A DNA stretch of 64,000 bases from Ustulina deusta (lineage: Eukaryota > Ascomycota > Sordariomycetes > Xylariales > Xylariaceae), in contig JAJNNX010000022.1 of the NCBI GenBank assembly GCA_023159155.1, forward strand, positions 62,001 through 126,000, given 5' to 3'. The notes under the pieces are model-generated. The model was given only the letters and a program-made list of their open reading frames with translations, was not told the DNA's origin and made no database searches. The translations under genes were made by a program, and so were the position numbers. Of this stretch, positions 47,220-56,860 are shown one piece after another (the first letter of the stretch is position 1; every line of letters begins with the position of its first letter).

Positions 47220-49188
47220 ATGGTCGAAGAAAACCAGCGGGCGAAGCGCATCAAGATGGACATCGGGGGGCGGCCCTCTCATATCCTGACGCGAGACACC
47301 ACGGATCAAACCACCTTCCACGAGGCCGTGTGGGGCCGAGTCTTCAACTGTAGGCGAGACACGAGCCGGGTTCCGAGGGCCGTTGTCCAGGCCGCGTGTA
47401 CCGCGCATGTGAGAGAAGCCGTCGAACTGGCCACCCGTCTGCAATGCCGTGTCTCGGTACGCAGCGGGGGACACAGCTGGGCCGCGTGGAGCGTGCGGCA
47501 TGATGCTGTCCTCGTGGACCTCTCTGGGCTGCGACATATTGCATATGATGAGAGGACTAGGGTTGTTTCGTGCTCGCCGAGCACTACTGGCGAGCAGCTG
47601 AATGACTTCTTGAAGGCTGAGGGCAGGATGTTTGCGGGCGGCCACGTGAGCAGTTCTTGGAGCCCTTCTCTTCACGTTTTAGAGGCTTTGAGAGTATAAT
47701 GGTGATAGCTGACTCGGAGTGTTGCAGTGCCCGGATGTTGGGTTAGGTGGGTTTCTGCTCCAGGGAGGCAGTAAGTAACTTTCCTTGTTTTGGCTAGTTG
47801 AGGAGTGTAAATTCTAAGAAGCGTTCCAAACTCCCGACATATTCGCAAATCATGCTCAAAATGGCGATCGCTAACCCCGAATGTCGCAGTGGGCTGGAAT
47901 TCTAAGGTGAGGAGGGATCGTCAAATGAGATACAGCTGAAAAACAATCACTGACTTGTATGCTATCTAGAACTGGGGCTGGGCTTGCGAGTCTATCATCG
48001 GCATCAATGTTGTCACAGCGGATGCTAGAGAGCTTTACTGCAGTCATGCTGAGAATTCCGATCTGTTCTGGGCTGTGAGAGGCGCTGGACCTGGTGGGTG
48101 TCTCTGCGTAGACCGAACGTTTAGTTACTGATAGGTATTAGGGTTCCCGGCCATCGTCACAAGTTTTCACCTCTTAACGAGGCCCTTGCTGCAGATGTAT
48201 AGCTGCGTCTACATATACCCTCAATCCATGTTCCGTACTGTCTTACAATGGGTCATCGATGTAAGTTCCAATGATCAAAATAATAAGTGTTTACGTCTTA
48301 CAACAGCCTTAAGAAATGTCCTACCGCGGACCCGGACACCGAGGTAGTGTGTCTCGCGAAGCGTACAGCAGATGGAAAGGATATAGAGATCATAGCCGCC
48401 TTCGACTCGTTCAAACCAAGCAAAGAGAACGCTGAGAAAGCCATGAGACCTCTTCACGACAGCAGACCGGCCGGGGCCAAGATGGAAGTCTTCTGCAACC
48501 CAACTGGTTTCGCATGCCAATACGCTCGGCAACGCGAGGAGCAGCCTACGGGATATCGATTCTGCAGTGACAATGTGTACATCAAGAACGACGTCGACGA
48601 CGTCCCCGGCGTGCTCGAAAAAGCGTTCACGGAACTGCCGACGCAGAAGAGCTTCGCGCTGTATTTTGCTATGAACCCAACCTCGCGCCGGTCGCTGCCA
48701 GACATGGCGCACAGTATGCAATCCGACCATTATGTCGCCCTGTACGCGATATGGGACGATGACACCGACGACGCGCGGTGCACAGATTGGGTCCATGCCA
48801 TCAGTAAGTAACCCACTAAGTAGTTTCTTCTCATATTTGGCCACGTTAAGAGCTCTTTTTCGAACTGGAATTGTATCTTGAAAGCTATCTATGATTTTTG
48901 CACACTTGGAGATGAGGCTTAAAGTGGTGATGACTGACCCCGAGCGTTGCAGTGAGGCATGTACAGCGGTACAGCGCCGGCAGCTACATGGGTGACGCGG
49001 ACTTTCAATATCGCACGACCAAGTTTTGGAGTAAGGAAAACGGCGAGAGATTACGGGATGTTAGACGGAAATGGGATCCGGAAGGGCGCATTTGTGGATA
49101 TCTGGATGCTGATGATAGCACCGGTGTTCAGGGGCTGAAGAATGAGTTTGAGTGGGCAGATAGGATAGAGCACCACGATATCGCCTAG
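47220..49188 (+). CDS. FAD-linked (BBE-like) oxidoreductase, apparent frame break
   Basis: Seven exons can be drawn: 47220-47645, 47728-47770, 47890-47906, 47970-48093, 48142-48260, 48307-48803, 48953-49188. The family oxidises small substrates with a covalently bound FAD. Diagnostic text is CRVSVRSGGHSWAAWS (the FAD-attaching His), RVVSCSPSTTGEQLNDFL, the glycine-rich DVGLGGFLLQGGMGWNSK, ELYCSHAENSDLFWAVRGAG and the C-terminal RRKWDPEGRICGY. Five of the six introns join in frame. The fifth (48261-48306, GTAAGT...ACAACAG) does not: the upstream exon ends in phase 0 and the downstream exon needs two extra bases. The only alternative donors delete the conserved YPQSMFRTVLQWVID stretch. The gene is therefore either a recent pseudogene or carries a sequencing error. 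No signal peptide is seen at MVEENQRAKRIK, unusual for the secreted members. Confidence 0.75.
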
Positions 49189-51275
49189 GAACTGAGAACC
49201 TGTGAGGCAAAGGGAGGGGGGAATGGAAGGTGGAAAGAGGCCTGTGAGATTGACCAGCTGTGAAGACTGCGGCCTTCCGGGTATTGTACACTTCCCCTAT
49301 CAAGTCGGGATCTTCTTCGAAATGGCAACATCCTGCAGAGTCTCTCTGTTGCTATGACTCTTTTTCGCTCTCAAAACAGGGATGATTTCTGCACTGTCCT
49401 CGACCTTGCGCCAATCTCACAGCGCTGTACAAAGCAGCGCCAGACTCCCGTATCGAAAGAGCTACATAGTAGAGCTTAGCAACAAGTGGCCAGGAAATAG
49501 CAGCGCCAGTATTGATGTGAGGACTAGGCCCTTGGGACGACATCTGCCGAACTCTCCAACCACCCAACCATGTCGGCAAGTAAGCCAAATGAGGGAAACT
49601 TACGAGTACATGCCGTATCCTTCGGACTTGCGGTTCGGCACTTACTTTTTCAACCTAACTTGAAGGATTGTGCGTCTGGTCACGTTTTAACCACTTTTAG
49701 TGGCACCCCTTCCTGATACACTGCCTGTGTCTTCTGCTGGCATATGCAATGGCTTGCTGTGGTTGAAACTGCATCTCCGCGCAATGCGAGGGCTTGATAC
49801 CAGGTTGGAATCAGGCTTCGCCATCAGGGCTACGTGCATGCGCTTGTTTTGGCACATTCATAGGACAATACTTGGTCAACCAAGATAGGCTGTACCATCA
49901 TGGTGTTGAAATACGTCCTCTTACATAGTAAGCACAAGCATGGGTATCTGAAGGCTTTTGTGGGGTTGGAATATGGTTCCTGGCGACGATGGCATGTGGA
50001 GGCTCGTGTCGGGAATGAACGTCGGGACTCTCTTGACTCTTTACAGTACTTCAGCGATGAGAACGAAATAAGGGATGAACATATCCCAAAAGGGCAGACA
50101 GTGCAGACGAACGTGTACCCAACCCTACCCCAACCCAATTAACACACCCCTGGCGGCGCCGCGGCGCAACCAGGTGTTGGTCCTGCAGCGATCGCTCACC
50201 AATACCATCATTCTTTCGTAATGCTTGATTCCCCAGTCCAATCATTCAGGCCCCAGGTTAGTGGACGAGACATCTGCCGAATCTGCCCTAACTGCTCGCC
50301 TCAGCTATCTCCTCAGAATCCACCTTGATTGCCTTGGCAATCAAACAACATTTTTCCGTGTCTCGACGACTATTGAGCCACCAGATGATCTGCCAACAGT
50401 ATAGTCGGTAGCCGTGAGCACGCCCAAACAGACATGCGAACCACGAGGGGGCTCACTCCAGCTGCCGCGGAGGAGGGTGAGGGGAACTCTCGCGTATTCG
50501 GGGACCACCCTCGATGGCAAGCTGTTGGCGCCGCCGAGAGAGAATGGCATCTCGAGTACCTTGCTACTTTGCGTCTATCGGCAAATACTCTACGTGAGAA
50601 GCGATTCATCCGCGCGCTTGTTGCTGCTCCCTGTGGCCTATTGCCGTGCCTAGGAGTCGGAAACTCGACGATTTCACGCCGAATATGGATCTAAGAAGAT
50701 CCTCGGCCCCCAGCAGCCTCACCGTGTAATAATACTATCCTCCCAATGGGCATTAAGAGAGACCGGCGTAATTTCCATATAAGATAGCCCGCGGGACTCC
50801 GAGCCTATCGTTTATGATAGGCCTAATCTTTCCATGTTGCTACCGAGAGGGCACCCTTTGGATAAGCTTACAGGGAATGGCAGAAGCAATAAGTTCGAGA
50901 GTAGCCGCATTTACCGATTAGCTAAGTACATACGGCCTGTAAGATATACCTCACCGCTGGGGAAACTAGCTACCCCGAACTTCCTAGCTTTCACTGAGGG
51001 TCTTCCAGCTAACTCACCGGTATCGACGATCACGAGGTAGGCGACCTTCCTAGGCTCTCCCTCCCGTCTAACCTCGGATCAGAAGTTCGGCAGTGGAGTG
51101 GGACTTGATATCCTACAAAATACACTAGTTCCTATACTCGATCCAAGAGGGAGCTTCTCAACCCCGGCAATCATACTTTCGAATATATTTTTAGGGTCGA
51201 GAAAACTGGCTCCCCACGAAAGCACGGGTTAAAAGAGACATAATCGCCGGCAGACTATAGCACACGCCGTGAAAC
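49189..51275. other. Intergenic, possible coding relics
   Basis: About 2.1 kb. A short frame at about 50269-50403 reads ARLSYLLRIHLDCLGNQTTF, then FRVSTTIEPPDDLPTV, and ends in a stop. It looks protein-like, yet it has no start and no extension. Otherwise nothing is recognised. Confidence 0.45.
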
Positions 51276-52074
51276 ATGGAGCTCGAGAGGTCAATGGCTC
51301 TAAGCTTCATTGCTCACTACTGGGCACTGGGAGCGGTCCTGGTAACTGTGGCGTGGCTGATAAGAAACCGATATTATAATGGGCTGAACGAGTATCCCGG
51401 GCCGTTCATAGCTTCGTTGACAGATATCTGGCGATTATACGAGGTATGGGGCCGGCAGTTCGAGGTGACACACCGCAAACTCCACGCTCAGCACGGCGAC
51501 GTGGTGCGGCTAGGTCCAAATACCCTTTCGTTCGCGGACCCGAAGGCGCTGAAGACTATATATGGACTGAACAAGGGATTCGTGAAGGTTCGTGATTTCT
51601 CTTCTCCTGAGCTAATAACAACACCCCGAGGGCCCTACAAACTGACGAAGAACTACTTTAGTCAGATTTCTACATTGTCCAGCAAGGGGTTTCGAAAGGA
51701 CGCGGTCTTGCGACGCTCTTCAGCACGACGGACAATGCCTTCCACGCGCAGCTCAGGCGCTGCGTGAACTCGGCCTTCTCCATGTCGGCCTTGGTGCAGT
51801 ACGAGCCGTTCGTGAACAACACCATGAAGCTGTTCTTCGAGCAGACCGAGCGCCTCTACGTCAACAATGCCGAGGGGTGCGACTTCGTCCGATGGCTGCA
51901 GTTCTACGCCTTCGACGTCATCGGCGAGGTCACGTATAGCAAGCGCCACGGCTTCCTGGAGAGGAACGAGGACGTCGACGGCATCGTCAGCTACCTGGGG
52001 AATCTATTCCTCTACGTCGCCCCGGTAAGTTTCTTTTCTTTTTTCTTTTTTTTTCCCCAGTCCGGTTCCGTCTC

Positions 52075-52108
<34 letters not shown>

Positions 52109-53380
52109 GCTCTCTCTATCTCCTGTTCTGCATTGCGTCTAGGAAAAGACTCGACACTGACTTTTGATCCCGGTTTTTTTGTTTTTTGAAGATCGGCCAG
52201 ATTCCCTGGCTGGACCGCTTGTTCCTGAAGAACCCCATCTACCTCAAGCTCTCGGAGTGGGGGTTCGTGGACGCGACGAACCCCATCGTGTTGTTCGCGC
52301 GGGCGCGCATGGCCGAGCGTCTGGGGATAGGGAACGACGCGTCCAAGCCCCTGCTCCCCATCACGGGCACGGCGAAGCCGTCGCAATACGGCGGCGGTGG
52401 CGGCGGCGGCGGCGACCCCATGTCGCCGGACCTGCTGTCCAAGTTCCTCGCGGCGCGCGACTCGCGGCCCGAGTTCATGAGCGACAAGCTGGTGCTCGCC
52501 ATGGCGGTGTCGATGGCGTTCGCGGGGTCCGAGACGACGGCCATCTCGCTCTCGGCCGTCTTCTACAACCTGCTGCGCAACCCGGCCATCCTGGGGCGGC
52601 TGCGGGCGGAGCTCGACGACGCGGCGCGCGCCGGCGCCTTCGCCGACTACGAGCTGGGCGTCGTGACGTGGGCCGAGAGCCAGCGCCTCCCGTACCTCGA
52701 CGCGTGCATCAAGGAGGCCTTCCGCATGTACCCGGCCGCGGGGCTGCCGCTCGAGCGCGTCGTGCCGGAGCCGGGGATGGAGATCGCCGGCCGCTACGTC
52801 CGCGGCGGCACCATCGTCGGCTGCTCCGCGTGGCTGATCCACCGCCGCCCCGAGATCTTCGGCGACGACGTCGACGTGTACAGGCCCGAGAGATGGCTCG
52901 TCGACGAGACGCTGCCCGGGCCGCAGAGGGAGGAGAGGGAGCGGAGGGTGCGCGAGATGAACGGACACATGTTCCAGTTCGGCATGGGCGCCCGCACGTG
53001 CATCGGCAAGAATATCAGCTTGTTGGAGATGTACAAGGTTGTGCCGAGCTTGTTAAGGAGGTTTGAGGTCAGTTGTTCTCTTTTCCCCCCTTTTCTCCCT
53101 CTCTTCTTTCCCCCTCTATCTCACCGGTTTCTCTCTCACGAAAAGTTTTGCGAGTGTTTTTTTTTTCATTTCTCTCGTTGCTTTTTTTCCCTTGTTCAAT
53201 TACGCCCTCGTCAGGCCGCGTAGAAGGTTGCTGACAGATCACGCCCAGATTCGCTTCAAGGACCCCAGTCAAGAGTGGAAGACGGTCAACGCGTGGTTCA
53301 TCAAGCAGCAAAACTTCAAGACCCTTTTCGAGAGGCGGGAGCTGGTTTTGCCTGGTGGTCGGGGAGACGTAAAAGCGTGA
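51276..53380 (+). CDS. Cytochrome P450 monooxygenase (pisatin-demethylase-like)
   Basis: Four exons (51276-51587, 51662-52024, 52192-53067, 53249-53380) give 560 residues in frame. The N-terminus ALSFIAHYWALGAVLVTVAW is an ER signal anchor, followed by the Pro-rich hinge NEYPGPF. Later motifs are the I-helix AFAGSETTAI (oxygen binding), the K-helix EAFR, the PERW motif and the heme loop FQFGMGARTCIGKN (about 52972-53010), with the thiolate Cys present. SLLEMYKVVPSLLRRFE|IRFKDPSQEW closes the C-terminus. The NISLLEMYK text resembles the CYP57-type family that includes pisatin demethylase, but the substrate cannot be inferred. An eight-glycine run (about 52389-52412) sits in a loop. Exons 2 and 3 are strongly GC-rich, unlike exon 1. 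The gene appears intact. Confidence 0.92.
52071..52116. repeat. (CT)n microsatellite in a P450 intron
   Basis: A nearly pure CT run lies in the 167-bp intron 52025-52191, next to a T-rich stretch. It could act as a strong polypyrimidine tract, though it is far from the acceptor. Confidence 0.9.
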
Positions 53381-54697
53381 TGATGATGTGGGGTGGCAAG
53401 GGGGGCGGCGCTGCTGACGATTTCATGAATGAAGCGTTACGCGTGCTGGCTTAATTGAAAGTCGCCGGTGATGACCAGACCCATTGCGCATCCTGTATAT
53501 ACAGATTCCTAGTTGGATACACGCAATGACTCTTGACCTTTTTGGTTGTAGGGGTAATCCGACATGGTGAACCTTATTTGTGTGTTCCTCTTTTCCCCTC
53601 ATGGGTCAGCAAAACATTTAGTCACTCGATTACACATCTGGACCTCGGAAGTCAAGGGTTGTTGCTTGGGAATCCCATAATTCTCCAATAGGTCGCCTCT
53701 ACCAACAATAGACGAATCGTTTTGTTAATAATTGAATATCTGATGTATCTGGCCGAGCACCGCATGTCGGTACCACCGCAACAGTCACAGACATTCTATC
53801 ACATCCTGGGCAATTACCTCCAGGGCAGTGGAGGCTGCGCCTTAGACGTCGACGGTAATACATGGGTTCTTCCGAAAGACAACTATTTTGACCAGGTCAC
53901 CACCTCCATCACGGCCGCGAACTTACGGCGGGTGGCAACATCGCCAGTGTAGTGGTGACTGAAGGAGAGGCCATCGCATGCCCAAACTACATTAATTACC
54001 TACATGTACAAGTGGAACAAAACGTAAGTACAATTTGTACACATGCAACGACCTCGGTAATACTGCTGTCATAATAAAAGTTTTAAGCTATAATAACTGT
54101 TTTATCGGGCATATTCCAGTCTGTGGTGTGCCGTCGCCGATCGAAGATTCCCGCAAACGTCGGCGCCGGCAACATCTGGAAGAGAGCATGTAATATTGGA
54201 AACCTGACAAGACGCAGGGGCGCCTTCGTCTCAATCTAGTCTCTGTCCTCAGTCGCAATTCATATATCGAAGCCTCGTATAAAAACGACTATACTTGTGA
54301 CAATACTTTGTTTTAAGTTAGAACTGATAAAACACTTATACCAGTATACCACTAGTAGGCAGGTGTCGGTTACTTGACATTTTGGCCCTAGTGGTACCAA
54401 TGTTTCTACTTTTTACGGTTATTGGAGTTCTCGTATTGCCATTATAAAAAAAAATTTAAAAAAAAAAAAAAAAACACTCTGATACATCATAAATTCGCCA
54501 TTATGGTGACATTTGGGTAAGCGCTGACACGAGCCACTATTCGGCCAAAAGCACACCAAAAGAGGGTCAATGATTTTACCCAACTAGGCATAACCAGGTA
54601 AGGAAGAGACAATTCAAATTCACGCCGGGAACTAACTCACTGCATTGGGGTCGCCATCTCTTTCCATCCACCGCAACGACTCACATCGGGCGCGCCC
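53381..54697. other. AT-rich intergenic stretch
   Basis: About 1.3 kb, markedly more AT-rich than the flanking GC-rich genes, with a long A run near 54447-54474. The 76-codon frame at 53722-53952 is not recognised and has no visible partner exon. Confidence 0.55.
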
Positions 54698-55681
54698 ATG
54701 TCGGACACGCGCGAATCAGAGCTAGCGGACATCGAGCTCCCGCGCAAGCTCCTCCGGGCGCGCGAGAACTTCATCGCGGGGCCCGGCCTGGCATCATTCA
54801 CGTCGCGCTTCGGGACCGCGTTCCCGACGCCTCGCTTCCTCGAGTCCGAGCTCGGGACCACGGCCGTGTACTCGCTGGCGCCGCCCTCGGGCCGGCCGCA
54901 GCGCCGCGTGCTGCTGATCCACGGGCTGAACACGCCGGCGCTCGGGTTGCTGCCCCTGGCCGCGCGGCTGCAGGCGCTCGACGGCGACGCGCACGTCGTG
55001 CTCTTCGACCTCTGGGGCCACGGGCTCTCGGGGACGCCGCTCGTCGCGCACGCGGCCGCCATCTTCCACGCCCAGATCCTGCAGGTGCTGGGCTTCCTGC
55101 GCTGGCCGTCGGCGCACCTGCTGGGCTACTCCTTCGGCGCCGCCATGCTCGCCAAGTTCGCCCTCTGCAACCCCTGGGCCGTGGACAGCGCGGCCCTCCT
55201 GGCGCCCGCCGGCGTCATCGACACGGCCCTCTTCGGCGACCGCCTGCGCGGCCTGCTGCTGGCGGCGGCGGATCGCGCGGGCAGCGAGCCCGAGGCGCGC
55301 GAGGCCGTCTTCGCGTTCCTCGAGGGCGGCCCGCTCGTCGTGCCCCCCGATTGGGAGGAGCGCGCGCGGCGCGGCGAGGTCGTGGCCGAGGCCCTGCGCG
55401 ACTGGGAGTTGAGCGAGCATCCGGGCTACCGCCATAGCGTCTTCAGCATGTTCCGGGAAGGCAACGTGTACGGGTGCGAGGACGACTTCGGCAGGTTTGC
55501 GCGGCTGCAGGGGAAGAAGGTGGTGGTGGTGCTGGGGGAGCTGGATGAGGTTTGCCGCAGGGAGAAGCTGGTGGACCTTGGTTTCGAGTATGTCGAGGTC
55601 GTCGAAGGCGCTGGCCATGGCGTTGTGCGGACGCAGCCCGGAGAGGTTGCCCGCATTGTGTACGGCATGTGGACGCGGTAG
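54698..55681 (+). CDS. Alpha/beta hydrolase (serine hydrolase)
   Basis: A single exon of 327 residues with very high GC content. Fold landmarks are RRVLLIHGLNTPALGLLPLA (oxyanion HG), VVLFDLWGHGLSG (the acid/strand region), the nucleophile elbow LLGYSFGAAM (Ser about 145) and the catalytic His in VEGAGHGVV (about 307). The GDRLRGLLL stretch would form a cap. Acid residue candidates lie near GELDEVCRREK. A lipase, esterase or epoxide-hydrolase-type reaction is possible; none can be chosen. The start MSDTRESELADIELP is acidic with no signal peptide. It lies 1.3 kb downstream of the P450, on the same strand. Confidence 0.88.
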   Translation: MSDTRESELADIELPRKLLRARENFIAGPGLASFTSRFGTAFPTPRFLESELGTTAVYSLAPPSGRPQRRVLLIHGLNTPALGLLPLAARLQALDGDAHVVLFDLWGHGLSGTPLVAHAAAIFHAQILQVLGFLRWPSAHLLGYSFGAAMLAKFALCNPWAVDSAALLAPAGVIDTALFGDRLRGLLLAAADRAGSEPEAREAVFAFLEGGPLVVPPDWEERARRGEVVAEALRDWELSEHPGYRHSVFSMFREGNVYGCEDDFGRFARLQGKKVVVVLGELDEVCRREKLVDLGFEYVEVVEGAGHGVVRTQPGEVARIVYGMWTR

Positions 55682-56860
55682 ACTACCTAGGTAGGCGTGG
55701 TGAATGAGAAAGAACAATCCAAAACTACGTCCTCCGGCCGTTGCCTCGAAACTCTGAATCTATCTTCTGCGGTTAGTGATGTTAAATCCTGATTCCGGTG
55801 CCCGCGCAGGACCGGCCTTGAGCGCTGGGGCTGTACTTGAAGGGAATGGGTCAATTGTTGATGGCAAGTTGGTAGAGTGAAACGAGTTATCTTCTCGCCA
55901 GTACCGTCTCAAATGTTTAGGTGTTTACCTTTTATCTAGAAAGGTTGTATCGAGTTACACCATGTATGAAGAGAATATTCGGTAAATTGACGTAAGCAGT
56001 CTGCTCGGATATAGAAGATCGTCTCTAGTACCCATACAATCAGCCTACCTAAGTCAACATACTGCAACCGTAGCGGCATACTTCCAATGTAGTAGTGACC
56101 ATTACGGGCCATCGGTACTGCTAGACATCCCTCCTTTAGCCCCCATTACCCATTGAGTAGATTAATAACGTCTTTAGGGTCAGCTACATGGCTAATACTC
56201 ATGCTTAGGTAACAGTCGGGGAAGAACTTCAAGCTGTCCTTTCAACGAACCGCGAGAAATAGGCTGGTAACCCAGATAATATCTGCCGTGGCTCCTTAGA
56301 TAGAACAGGTACTAGAGTTTGATGGTTACTTTACGCATCAATATTTGATATAAAAATTTATACTGGCTTTGATGAATATATCATAGCAATTTCTATTACC
56401 GTCAAAGGTGACTCAAAGGTGATTAATCAAGCTTTTTCGAGTGGTTCATGTCGCAACAGCCGCTGTAGAATGTATCAGGCAAATAAAGCGTCTCGAAGGA
56501 AAGTGACGGGGAAAAATGATCCAGCCAACGAGGGAATCGAACCCCCGGCGCCTAACGATGCAGAGTAATGATGCTAACGCTAATTAACAATATTATGCTT
56601 CGCTAGGCCGTACCAACCCGGCCATTGGTTTCTGATTTGTGAGTTCTGAGGCTGAGTTTGTATATGTACTCTATTCCGCCGTCGAGTGGCATAAAGTTTG
56701 CTAGGGCCTGCTGAGGCAGTCCGGAGCGCTGGTAGTGGAGCTTGTTGGACCGTAGATTTAGGCGGCAGATGAGTTATTCTAGACAGATCCTCTCGCTCGG
56801 TCCCCAGGATCGGTCATTTTGGCCTTAGTCAACATCCCTATGCACGAGTAACTTGACGCC
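55682..56860. other. Intergenic between convergent genes, holds a tRNA-like element
   Basis: About 1.2 kb, AT-rich. The only structured element seen is the tRNA-like sequence at 56522-56630. Confidence 0.55.
56522..56630 (-). tRNA. tRNA-like element with insertion, probably degenerate or pseudo
   Basis: The minus strand starts AACCAATGGCCGGGTTGGTA, matching the Pol III A box, and later contains GGTTCGATTCC, a perfect B box. The T arm has five pairs and a seven-base loop. The acceptor ends pair at six of seven positions. A five-base T run (56512-56516) follows as terminator. The D stem GCCG/CGGC pairs. The anticodon stem CCTAGCG/CGTTAGG encloses about 43 bases instead of seven, like an intron-bearing tRNA. 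However, no reading supplies a uridine at position 33, so I cannot assign an anticodon. The options are an unusual intron-containing tRNA or a tRNA pseudogene or tRNA-derived element. Confidence 0.5.

Noticed and set aside
47220..49188. Reading the FAD oxidase as several small separate genes
   Set aside because: The pieces together follow the family order, and five of six introns join them in phase.
52012..53066. Long antisense (318) and out-of-frame (300) ORFs over the P450
   Set aside because: Arg/Ala/His-rich shadows caused by high GC; the P450 frame has all family motifs.
54447..54474. Long A run as a possible retroelement tail
   Set aside because: No target-site duplication or element sequence was found on its 5' side.
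54794..55717. 307-codon antisense ORF over the alpha/beta hydrolase
   Set aside because: High-GC shadow; the sense strand carries an intact catalytic triad.
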